Below, piece by piece: positions 15,913 through 23,824 of a stretch of 33,222 bases of DNA. How positions within the stretch are numbered: the first letter of the stretch is position 1; each line of letters opens with the position of its first letter. A program made the translations under genes and the position numbers. The DNA is taken from contig JBFWMG010000036.1 of NCBI GenBank assembly GCA_050251715.1, forward strand, positions 1-33,222, written 5' to 3'. The DNA is from JBFWMG01 sp050251715. GTDB taxonomy: Bacteria > Desulfobacterota > Desulfovibrionia > Desulfovibrionales > Desulfovibrionaceae. Under the pieces are notes generated by a model that saw only the letters and a program-made list of their open reading frames with translations, did not search any database and was not told the DNA's origin.

Positions 15913-16923
15913 CTATTTCAGGCCAAGCGTCCTTCCCATTGCCTGGACCCGGTCGTCCAAAGGATGCCGGGCGAGCAGAATGCCATAAACCTCCTTGGCC
16001 ACGTCAATTTTGTGTTGCATGAAAAGTGCCAGAATAAGATTGTAGCGGCTATCCAAGTCGTTGGGACTGCGTAACAACGCTTGGCGGTACAGTGCCTCAG
16101 CCGCTTCGAAATGTTTTTCCTTGAGGGCGAGGTAGCCCCGCCATTTGGTGGCCGCAAGACTCTCCACGCCCACGGTCTCGACCAACTTGTCCAGATCGGC
16201 GCGGGCCTTGTCAACCCCCTCGGTCCTGGCGGCCTGGGCCACCTCCACTTCCAACGCGCGAATGTGGATGTTGCGCTCGGCCTGGTTGGTGAAGTGGGTT
16301 TCAAGTTCCCATTTTTTCTTGGCGGTGTCGGTTTGCGGCACGGCGGCGTCCATCTGCCCCCCGGCTGGCGTGCCGACATTCCCCTGGGCTGTTTTTTCGT
16401 CAACTTCATTAATGATGGTATCAAGTTGCTCTTGTGTGGGAGCTTTTTGCGCCGCAGCTTGTTCCTTGCCGTTGCCCGCGCGCTGCGCGTCGGTATTTTG
16501 ACGAGCTCCCGGCGTTTGTTGTCGGGCGGCGGTCTCCGCTGCCTGGCGTTCCTGCTCAAGCTGTTCCCGCGCCTTGAGCGCGGCTTCCCGCGCGGCGGCA
16601 AGTGCCTGCGCGCGTTTCTCCTCGGCCTTCTTTTTCAGCGCCTCCAACTTGGCGTCCCGCATTTCATCCTGCGTGGCCATGGGCGTGGACGGAGACGCCA
16701 CCATGGTCTCGATCTGGTCCTGCATGAGATACACGCCCGCCATGGCCAAAATGCCCAGCAACACGAACCCGCCAGCAAAGATGACAATGAGCTTGCGCCG
16801 CCCCTTGAGGGGTTTGGTTTGCTTCGTCTCACCCGGCGGCGCGGCGGCGGCGCGGGGGCGCTTGGGGCTTTCCGCCGCTTTCTTGCGGCGGAGTTGTTCG
16901 AGGCTGCGGTAGATCACGCTCAT
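15913..16923 (-). CDS. MshN-like membrane protein with TPR domain
   Basis: A 336-aa protein of the MSHA accessory type. Residues 1-44 are a cytoplasmic basic segment starting MSVIYRSLEQLRRKKAAESP. One transmembrane helix follows at about 45-66 (LIVIFAGGFVLLGILAMAGV). Then comes a long Ala/Glu/Lys/Gln coiled coil (about 80-140), and a C-terminal TPR region (about 210-336) with FEAAEALYRQALLRSPNDLD. This layout resembles MshN or GspA/GspB-like proteins, with the TPR domain in the periplasm. Its start directly abuts the secretin stop (16924), so the two are translationally coupled. Its role is probably to stabilise or position the secretin. Confidence 0.8.
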   Translation of the reverse strand: MSVIYRSLEQLRRKKAAESPKRPRAAAAPPGETKQTKPLKGRRKLIVIFAGGFVLLGILAMAGVYLMQDQIETMVASPSTPMATQDEMRDAKLEALKKKAEEKRAQALAAAREAALKAREQLEQERQAAETAARQQTPGARQNTDAQRAGNGKEQAAAQKAPTQEQLDTIINEVDEKTAQGNVGTPAGGQMDAAVPQTDTAKKKWELETHFTNQAERNIHIRALEVEVAQAARTEGVDKARADLDKLVETVGVESLAATKWRGYLALKEKHFEAAEALYRQALLRSPNDLDSRYNLILALFMQHKIDVAKEVYGILLARHPLDDRVQAMGRTLGLK

Positions 16924-18498
16924 CTAGATCACCTGTATCCGCATGATGATGACAAGTTCTTTCACCTCTTCGGTCTTGACCTTTTGCTTGAAAAGCCAGC
17001 CGAGGAGCGGCACGTCCATGGCGCCGGGCACTCCCTGGTCCGAGTTAGAGTGGTCATTTTCGATGAGGCCGCCCAGAATGACCGTGGCGCCGCTTTGCAC
17101 GCGGATGCTGGTGGAGACGTTCTGCACCTCGGTCCTGGGCAGGGTGATGGTGTTGCCGTTGACATCCGCCGTGGTGGAGAGGTCGGAATTGCTCTTGATG
17201 GGGAAAACGAGCAGATCCACGTCGTTGTTGTCGTTGATGAAGGGGTACACCCCCAGCATGATGCCTGTGAACGCGGACGCCTGGGTCGTGGAGTAGTTTG
17301 TGGCGGTGTCCGTCGTTGTTTGCGTGATTTCGCTGATATACCTTTGCGTGGTGCCGGAGGTGATGAGTGCGGGCTGGCCATGGCGCGCCCTGATGTGCGG
17401 ATTGGAAATGGCCTTGACCCCGCCATAGGTCTTGAGCGCGTCAATGGTGGCGGCAATGGTCACGTCGTTGGCCGTACGGCCGAAGGAGGCGATGGTTACC
17501 GGCTCGGTGGTGGGCACGACCGCCGTGTTGGAGGCCAACGATGTCGGCGGGATGGTGTGCGACGACCCCCACTGGATGGAGCCCGAACCAAGACCCGCCA
17601 TCTTTTCGAAAATGGCGCTCCATTGCACGCCGAGCCTGAACTCGTCGGACAACGTCACCTGCAGGATGCGGGCGTCGATGAGAATCTGCTTGGAGAGTTT
17701 GAGCTTGAGCTCGGTAATGAGCTTGTCCACGGCCGCCATCTTGGTCGGCGCGCAGCGCACGTACAAAGAGCCCGCGATGGGATCCAGGGCGTAGTATTCG
17801 CCCTCCACGGGGGTGCCGTCCTTGCCGCCCTCAATGATGTGTTCCACGCTCAAGGCGAGGAACTTGTATAACGAATCCTCTTCCTCGATGCCGATGCCAA
17901 GGGTGGCCTTCATGTTGAAGTCGCCCTTGAGCCCGCCGGTGCCGGCGCCGGACAGGGTGCCGTAGATGTCTCCGCCGTTGTCCAGCGTGGCTTCGTACTT
18001 GGTGTTCAGGAACTCCAGCAGAAAGGTCTTGTCCACGAATCGCTTGACGAAGAGTGTGTTGTCCTCCACCTCCCAGCCCAGGTCGTAGGCCTTGAGCAGC
18101 TTGTTCACGACCACGGAGGAAGGTGTTTGCACAAAGCTGATGGTAATGGTGTTCTCAAGGCTGATTTCAGGATCGATGACCAGATTGAGCCCCGCGTTGC
18201 GCGCCACCACGTAGAGGACGTTGTGCAGGGTCTCGTTTTGCATGGTCAACGTGATGGGAATCTCCTCCAAGGGGTTGAACGCGGGAGGCATGGGCTCCAG
18301 GTCGGTCGTTGGCGCCGGGGCCGGCGCTTCCAACTTTTGTTCCGTGGCTCGCAGCTTGATAAGGCGTTCATTCTCAAGGGCCGTCGCGTTCTGCAAGGGT
18401 TCGTATTGCAGCGTCGTTTCGAGCTGTTTGGATTTGCCGCATGCGGCAAGCAGCAGCGCCGCCGCGATGATGAGACAGATGATGCGTAACGAAGACAT
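16924..18498 (-). CDS. mshL: Outer-membrane secretin, MshL/PilQ/GspD family
   Basis: A 524-aa secretin, the gated outer-membrane ring through which the pilus passes. A lipoprotein signal is seen: LIIAAALLLAAC with lipidation at C20. Residues about 70-160 form the N0/STN-type domain (ITLTMQNETLHNVLYVVARN). An N1-like region follows, then the beta-barrel secretin domain from about 290, ending in the hallmark VPLLGWLFKQK and the terminal ELVIIMRIQVI. ATG 18498 follows AGGAGGAAA, which fixes the start; a longer in-frame extension to 18753 is rejected. It is coupled to the MshN-like gene downstream and follows the MshK-like gene by 86 nt. Confidence 0.93.
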   Translation of the reverse strand: MSSLRIICLIIAAALLLAACGKSKQLETTLQYEPLQNATALENERLIKLRATEQKLEAPAPAPTTDLEPMPPAFNPLEEIPITLTMQNETLHNVLYVVARNAGLNLVIDPEISLENTITISFVQTPSSVVVNKLLKAYDLGWEVEDNTLFVKRFVDKTFLLEFLNTKYEATLDNGGDIYGTLSGAGTGGLKGDFNMKATLGIGIEEEDSLYKFLALSVEHIIEGGKDGTPVEGEYYALDPIAGSLYVRCAPTKMAAVDKLITELKLKLSKQILIDARILQVTLSDEFRLGVQWSAIFEKMAGLGSGSIQWGSSHTIPPTSLASNTAVVPTTEPVTIASFGRTANDVTIAATIDALKTYGGVKAISNPHIRARHGQPALITSGTTQRYISEITQTTTDTATNYSTTQASAFTGIMLGVYPFINDNNDVDLLVFPIKSNSDLSTTADVNGNTITLPRTEVQNVSTSIRVQSGATVILGGLIENDHSNSDQGVPGAMDVPLLGWLFKQKVKTEEVKELVIIMRIQVI

Positions 18499-18584
18499 AC
18501 GTTTCCTCCTGCGCATGGCCGCTTGCGGCGTGGCGTGGGGCGGAGCCGTGGGGCTTCCGTGAGTGGCATGGCAGAGGTCCATGG

Positions 18585-19253
18585 TCATTGCTTCAAGGTT
18601 TCCTTTGCTTTTTGTAGTGCCTCTTCGGGCGATAACGGCTGCGCCTTGGCCGCATCCTCGGCTGGCGTGGCCGCGGTTGTTGCCTGCTCCGTCTTCGTGA
18701 CCAGCGGCTTGGGCTCGACCTTGACCAGACCTACCGATTGGGGCGGTATCCACGGCAGGATGTCTTCCTGCCCCTCGAGTTCCAGCACCACGCGGTCCAT
18801 CTGGATGGTGGTCACCTGGCGACCGTCCGGTAGGATGCCGCCTTCCTCGTAGACCTTGCCGTTCAGCACGGCGAAGCTTCGCCCAGGGCTGACCAGGATA
18901 AGGCTGACGGAGACCGCGTTGCTGTTTTGACCGCCCTGTTCCCCCGGCTTGCTCGTTGGAGAAACAACGGGCGCCTTGGCCTCGGTGATGAGATTTGGCG
19001 AGGGGCGCAGCCGCGCACGCGCGTCATCGCTCGATGCGCGCAAGGTGCGCAAGGCCCGTATCGTGGCTTGCAGGGTCTGCGTCTCCTGCTGGGAAGGCAG
19101 GGGAATCTTGGCCGGAGGTGCCGAGACCCGGCTGCGATCCTGCTGCTGCATGAGTTGTTCGCCGGCGGAAAAGCCCAGCCATCCCGCCGTGCCCAGCACA
19201 ATGCCCACGCTGACGATCCACCGCAAGAGGATATGGCGTCGTTGCTTGTGCAT
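18585..19253 (-). CDS. MshK/PilP/GspC-like inner-membrane protein
   Basis: A 222-aa bitopic protein. One transmembrane helix lies at about 10-30 (LLRWIVSVGIVLGTAGWLGF), then a periplasmic linker. A small beta-rich domain spans about 120-175 (SVSLILVSPGRSFAVLNGKV, then GGILPDGRQVTTIQMDRVVL). This is the pattern of the PilP/GspC homology region that contacts the secretin N0 domain. The C-terminal ~45 residues are Ala/Lys/Glu-rich. It lies between the GspL-like gene (5-nt spacing) and mshL, the usual place of MshK. The call rests on position and fold pattern more than on a strong motif. Confidence 0.75.
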   Translation of the reverse strand: MHKQRRHILLRWIVSVGIVLGTAGWLGFSAGEQLMQQQDRSRVSAPPAKIPLPSQQETQTLQATIRALRTLRASSDDARARLRPSPNLITEAKAPVVSPTSKPGEQGGQNSNAVSVSLILVSPGRSFAVLNGKVYEEGGILPDGRQVTTIQMDRVVLELEGQEDILPWIPPQSVGLVKVEPKPLVTKTEQATTAATPAEDAAKAQPLSPEEALQKAKETLKQ

Positions 19254-19258
19254 GGCGC

Positions 19259-21985
19259 CTACCTGTTCTCCTCGGGCATCAGGAGGTCAAGTTGGAAATG
19301 GTTGCCCTGGATGTCCAGGGAAATACTCTGATTTTTCACCTGGAAGCCGCCCTTGCCAAGCGATTCGATGAATTCCGCGAACACGCGTTGGGCATGGGCA
19401 AGCCCCAACTCCACCTCGCCGCTAAGGCCAAGGGTGATGCCGTCGTCCCGGTAGGCGAAGGTGACGCTGTCCAGGCGGCACGCCTTGGGCTTGGTCAGGG
19501 CCAATTTGTTCCATACCTCGGCCAGGGGGGATGCGAACGCGGCCGTGTTGATGGTGCCCGCCATGGTCAGCACCGGCTTGATGTCCTTGGCCATGTAGTG
19601 CGGCAATTGGGGCATGCGGCGCTCGACCGCCTTGATCTGCATGCTGATGCGGTTGTTTTCGTCGGTGGCGGCGTCCGACATGCCCGCCACGTAGTAGTAG
19701 CTGGCGGCGAAGCCGATGCTGAGCAGGAACAGCGCGGCCCACAGCCACCGTTCCGCCTTTTCCATGGGGCGCAGCAGCTTTTCCTCCTTGGGGCCCAGGG
19801 AGGCTTCGGGCTTGAGCTTGTCGATGATGCTCGGCAGCGCCGTATACATCGTCTTGTCCCCGTGCTTCATGCGTGTCACGGGGCGGAGTTTTATGGGGAT
19901 TTTCCACGCGGGATGGGGCTTCCAGATGAGCTGCTCGCTGTAGGGCAGGATCCATTCGATGTGCTCCAGCTCGCCGGGAATGGAGGCGTTGATCGCATCC
20001 GCTTCGCGTTGCAGGGCGAAAATGCCTTCCGTGAGCGAACCCTCGTCGTCGCCCAGCATGACGATGCGCCGCGCGGAAAAGACCTCGGAACCCTGGCCGA
20101 CAAGGAACAGAATGGCTTCGCTGGTGCGCAGGGCCAGCGCGTGCGTCACCTTGGGATCCAATGTGCGCATGTAGCCGTACAGCATGCCCAGGGTGTCGAA
20201 GATGATAAAGCCGTCCTGGTAGAACTCATAGGCGCGTTGGACCATCTCCAGGCGGCGCTTGGGGTATACCTGATACAGGACCGAGGTGAGCGATTTTGTC
20301 TTGCGCCGCTTGTAGTAGATGTGGATGGCGTCATCGCGTCCCAGCTCGCCTTGCTCTTCCAGCGACTTGCGCAGCATGACTTCGGCGAACTTGAATTCGC
20401 CCTGAATGTCGATGACCCCCATGGAATTGGACGACTCGAAGTCAATGAGATAGTTGAAATATGAGGTGCATTCACCGATATTCTGCAATTGCTTGACCGT
20501 GGGGCCGCTGAAGAGCAGCATCTGGTCTTCCACAAGGCTCATGAGGAACGGCTGGTACTTGCCTGGATCGGTGATCGACCACTGGGTATCGACCTGCGGC
20601 TCCTCCGGCTCTTCCTCCTCGGGTTCCGCTTCCTCTTCCTCCTCTTCCTGGCCGGTCAGGTCGGCAAGGCCGTCCTCGTCTTCCGGGAAGGCATCGCTCA
20701 ATTCCTCTTCGGTCTCAAAGGGCGCGCCGATGGTGGCGACCATGGAGGCCGACTCGTCCACGAACGGTTCTTCCCCGGCATCGTCGGCCTCGGACAATTC
20801 CAGCGGCGGGGGCGCTCCGGGCAAGTCGGAACGGGTCTCCTCCACGTCGTCGTCATCGTCGGCATAGCCGGGTGTGGATGGATACTCCTGGTCCGTATCG
20901 GCCTCAAAGGTGTCCATCCGCGTCTCGCCCTCTTTGGGCTCCGTCAGGCTAGGCGCTTCGGAGGGGGCATCGGCGCCGGTCGCCATGGCCGCATCCATGG
21001 AGTCCAGGGCACCCCCTGCCGCGTCGGCGGGCGCTTCCACTTCAAGGGGCATGGCGGCGGGCAGGGCGTCTTCGTCCGCCGCACCGGGCACTCCCAGATC
21101 CTCCCCAGCGGGGCATGGGGGCGGCTCGTCGTCCATGAACAGCAGGGCCGCCTGATCCGAGGACAAGGGCTCCAGGGGAAGAGCCTCCTGGGGGAGAACC
21201 TCCCTGGGGGGCAGATCTTCATAGGACGGGGCAGGCTCCTCGGGCATGTAGTCGTCCTCGATGAGCAGCATGGCGGCCTGGTCCGCGTCCATGGGCATGA
21301 CGCCCAACGGTTCCGGCGCCGCAGGGGCAAAGGCGGGCATGGGCGTTGTCTCGCCGTCCAAAGACGGGACCGGTTCGACGGCATCGAGGGGTTCCACGCC
21401 GACCTCTTCCGGCGGCGGGCCGTTATCCACGATGCCCATGCCGTATTCCGATAACTCCAGTTCCGCCATGGCGTCGGGAGACAAGGGCGGCAGCACGTCG
21501 TCCTCGATGATCGGAGGCGGCGTGTCGAGCACGGCGGTCGTGTCCACCTCGTCCAAGGGCGGAACATCGTCCTCGATGAGGGGGACGGCCGCCGTGAGGG
21601 ACGGTTCTGGCGTCATGGGCGCTTCCACGGCAAAGGAAAGGTCTTGGGGCATTGCCTCGGGCGCCGGGGGGGCGTCGTCCTTTTGTGGCAACTCGAAGGA
21701 AGACGGCAGGCCGGGCCACTCGATATCCGCCGGCAGCTCCTTGAATTGCGCCGGGTCCGGCCTGTCCTCCTTGCCTTGGCCCATGGGCTGCGGCGCAGTC
21801 TCGGGCTCGGCTTCGGAGGCGGGAGGCGGGGGGGCGTCGTCGACAATGGCGGGCGCAGGAGCCGCTCCAGCGGGTGGTTCGTCCAATATCTCGATCATGT
21901 CCGGCGCAATCTCGACGATTTCCACCATATCGGGATCAATTTCGACCACGGTGTCGGTATGCATGGGATGCTTATCGTCGCTCAT
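19259..21985 (-). CDS. GspL-like (PilM-PilN fusion) protein with long acidic tail
   Basis: A 908-aa inner-membrane protein. Residues 1 to about 467 are acidic, proline-rich and probably disordered, with recurring short motifs of the form hydrophobic-x-DD-x-PP (IVDDAPP, LIEDDVPP, LIEDDYMPEEP, FMDDEPPP). Residues about 468-746 look like a degenerate actin-like PilM/MshI domain (GVIDIQGEFKFAEVML, LALRTSEAILFLVGQG). A transmembrane helix follows at about 747-768 (WLWAALFLLSIGFAASYYYV), then a ~140-residue periplasmic PilN-like ferredoxin-fold region. The order matches GspL of type II secretion, but the acidic tail is far beyond family length. It should connect the cytoplasmic ATPase to the PilO-like neighbour. 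ATP-binding residues are not evident in the actin-like part. Confidence 0.82.
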   Translation of the reverse strand: MSDDKHPMHTDTVVEIDPDMVEIVEIAPDMIEILDEPPAGAAPAPAIVDDAPPPPASEAEPETAPQPMGQGKEDRPDPAQFKELPADIEWPGLPSSFELPQKDDAPPAPEAMPQDLSFAVEAPMTPEPSLTAAVPLIEDDVPPLDEVDTTAVLDTPPPIIEDDVLPPLSPDAMAELELSEYGMGIVDNGPPPEEVGVEPLDAVEPVPSLDGETTPMPAFAPAAPEPLGVMPMDADQAAMLLIEDDYMPEEPAPSYEDLPPREVLPQEALPLEPLSSDQAALLFMDDEPPPCPAGEDLGVPGAADEDALPAAMPLEVEAPADAAGGALDSMDAAMATGADAPSEAPSLTEPKEGETRMDTFEADTDQEYPSTPGYADDDDDVEETRSDLPGAPPPLELSEADDAGEEPFVDESASMVATIGAPFETEEELSDAFPEDEDGLADLTGQEEEEEEAEPEEEEPEEPQVDTQWSITDPGKYQPFLMSLVEDQMLLFSGPTVKQLQNIGECTSYFNYLIDFESSNSMGVIDIQGEFKFAEVMLRKSLEEQGELGRDDAIHIYYKRRKTKSLTSVLYQVYPKRRLEMVQRAYEFYQDGFIIFDTLGMLYGYMRTLDPKVTHALALRTSEAILFLVGQGSEVFSARRIVMLGDDEGSLTEGIFALQREADAINASIPGELEHIEWILPYSEQLIWKPHPAWKIPIKLRPVTRMKHGDKTMYTALPSIIDKLKPEASLGPKEEKLLRPMEKAERWLWAALFLLSIGFAASYYYVAGMSDAATDENNRISMQIKAVERRMPQLPHYMAKDIKPVLTMAGTINTAAFASPLAEVWNKLALTKPKACRLDSVTFAYRDDGITLGLSGEVELGLAHAQRVFAEFIESLGKGGFQVKNQSISLDIQGNHFQLDLLMPEENR

Positions 21986-22009
21986 GCTCGTTGCGCGCCT
22001 TTACCGTTG

Positions 22010-22558
22010 CTACAGTACCCCAAGCTTGGGGATGAGAAATTGACCACGGACCCTGAACGTGTAGGTTTCCACCGCGTCGTCGGCTGGTTTGTCGGTCCTG
22101 GCCGGGGGCGGCGTGCCGGGCCGGGCCGCGCCTTGGGCTCCCGCCGCGCCCGCCGCGCCAGGAGCGGGCGCCTGCGCCGCGGCGGCGCCCCGGGTCACGC
22201 TCAGGAATTCCGGCTTGAACCAGTAACCCGTTGTCTTGGGGTTGCCGTTGGACAGGAAAACGAACAGCTGCTCCAGGTCGGTCCAGGGCAGGCTGCGGCT
22301 GATGTCGATGGTGTTGATGAACCAGTGGTCCGGATCGATGCGCGCGTCATTCACCTGGGCCCATAGCGTGTTCCAGGCCTCGATGCTTTTTGCTTCCTGG
22401 ATGAGTTGCTGTTCCTGGTTTTGCAGGTCGCGGAGCTTTTTCTGCAAAAATTGCGTATAGTCGGTCTGTGCCTGGTAATTTTGATACGAGAAGTGCGTAC
22501 CGTACATGCACAGTGCGGTTACCAGGCTGAAGAATATGCAAATAAGCCAGAGTTTCAT
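22010..22558 (-). CDS. PilO/MshJ-like alignment protein
   Basis: A 182-aa bitopic protein. A transmembrane helix near residues 3-22 (LWLICIFFSLVTALCMYGTH) is followed by a periplasmic coiled coil (FLQKKLRDLQNQEQQLIQEA). A compact domain comes next, containing WFINTIDISRSLPWTDLEQL. It is broken by a Pro/Ala/Gly loop (about 125-155) before a final strand ETYTFRVRGQFLIPKL. PilO/MshJ/GspM proteins have this layout and pair with PilN. Position directly after the GspF platform gene and before the GspL-like gene supports the role. The low-complexity insert in the ferredoxin-like domain is unusual. Confidence 0.78.
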   Translation of the reverse strand: MKLWLICIFFSLVTALCMYGTHFSYQNYQAQTDYTQFLQKKLRDLQNQEQQLIQEAKSIEAWNTLWAQVNDARIDPDHWFINTIDISRSLPWTDLEQLFVFLSNGNPKTTGYWFKPEFLSVTRGAAAAQAPAPGAAGAAGAQGAARPGTPPPARTDKPADDAVETYTFRVRGQFLIPKLGVL

Positions 22559-22573
22559 CTTTTGAATTGGACG

Positions 22574-23809
22574 CTATTTCAATGTTGAAATCAAGTCATA
22601 AATGGGCATGAGCAACCCACCGATAACAAGGGCGAAAATGCCTCCCAGAAACACCAGCATGGCCGGTTCCAGGCTCTTGCCCAGCATCTCGACCAGATTC
22701 GATAGCTTTTCACGGTAAATATGTGCGACATAAGATGTTTGTTCTTCGATCTTGCCTGTCTGCTCGCCCACGGAAACCATGCGTACCGCAAAGGGATGCA
22801 TGGCGTTGGCCTGGCGCAGGGACACCGAGAGGGTCTGGCCGTTCTTGATGCCGTCCTTTACGGCCAAAAGCCGCCGCTCGTAAACCGTGTTGCCAATGGA
22901 CTCGGAGATGATGTCCAGCGTGCGGATGACACCGATGCCCGCTGACTGGAGAATGCCCAGGTATTCGGCAATGCGCGCCACGAGTGATGTCTCGATAATC
23001 ATGGACATGACCGGTATGTGCAGGAACACCCAGTCCATGGCCATGCGCACCCGCTTGAACTTGCGCTTGATGAATCCGAGGAACATGAAGAAGCCGACCA
23101 CGCTTCCGATGAACAGGAAAAAATAGTTCTGGAACCAGTCGGAAATGGCGATCAGGGCTCGCGTCAGGGGCGGCAGAACCACCCCCATGTCCTTGAACAG
23201 CGAAACCAGTGACGGCACCACGAACAGGAACCAGAACGCGCATGCGCCCACCACCACGACCAGCAGGAACGAGGGATACATGAGGGCGCGCTTGGTGCCG
23301 CCGATGATCTCCTCCAGGTGCAGCAGGTGCTCGCTGGACATCTTGAGCATGCGGTCCAGCTGGCCGGTTTCCTCGCCGATGCGGCACATGGACTGGATGA
23401 GCGGCGAAAACACCTTGTCGTGGCGTTGGATGGCCTCGGAAAAGGTCTGGCCGCCCTCGATGTCCGTGATGACGAATTTGAGGGTCTGGCTGAGCACCGG
23501 ATTCTTCATGTCGCTCAGCACGTCGTTCATGGCGGTGAGCACGGGAACGCCCGCGGACAGGAGCATGGAGAGGTTGTTCAGCACCTCGGCAATGTCCTTG
23601 CGGCCCACCTTGGCCATTGATTTCGAGATGTTCAGAAAAAAGTTGGTGACCGGATCGACGGGCGCGATGTTGAGCACCGTGCCGCCCTGGCGCTCCAGGT
23701 AGCGGATGGCCGGCGGCGTCTGGTCGAACGGCAATTCGACCATGCCCCTGATGGTCTTGCCGTCCTTGTCCAGGATCTTGTAGCGGAATGCCCGCATGGT
23801 GGTCGCCAC
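22574..23809 (-). CDS. mshG: Inner-membrane platform protein GspF/PilC/MshG
   Basis: A 411-aa polytopic protein that forms the membrane platform turned by the assembly ATPase. Two T2SSF domains are visible. The first is around 70-195 (LNNLSMLLSAGVPVLTAMND, then RIGEETGQLDRMLKMSSEHL). The second is around 270-400 (AEYLGILQSAGIGVIRTLDI, then VSVGEQTGKIEEQTSYVAHI). Membrane helices are at about 181-199, 229-247 and 386-407. The N-terminus MRAFRYKILDKDGKTIRG is typical. Length and order are normal. It lies 15 nt after the ATPase stop and 15 nt before the PilO-like start, in one operon. Confidence 0.95.
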   Translation of the reverse strand: MATTMRAFRYKILDKDGKTIRGMVELPFDQTPPAIRYLERQGGTVLNIAPVDPVTNFFLNISKSMAKVGRKDIAEVLNNLSMLLSAGVPVLTAMNDVLSDMKNPVLSQTLKFVITDIEGGQTFSEAIQRHDKVFSPLIQSMCRIGEETGQLDRMLKMSSEHLLHLEEIIGGTKRALMYPSFLLVVVVGACAFWFLFVVPSLVSLFKDMGVVLPPLTRALIAISDWFQNYFFLFIGSVVGFFMFLGFIKRKFKRVRMAMDWVFLHIPVMSMIIETSLVARIAEYLGILQSAGIGVIRTLDIISESIGNTVYERRLLAVKDGIKNGQTLSVSLRQANAMHPFAVRMVSVGEQTGKIEEQTSYVAHIYREKLSNLVEMLGKSLEPAMLVFLGGIFALVIGGLLMPIYDLISTLK

Positions 23810-23824
23810 GGTTCGCGTCGCTCC

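Noticed and set aside
18499..18753. N-terminal extension of the secretin
   Set aside because: The lipoprotein signal with LAAC and the ribosome site AGGAGG place the start at 18498; the extension is not secretin-like.
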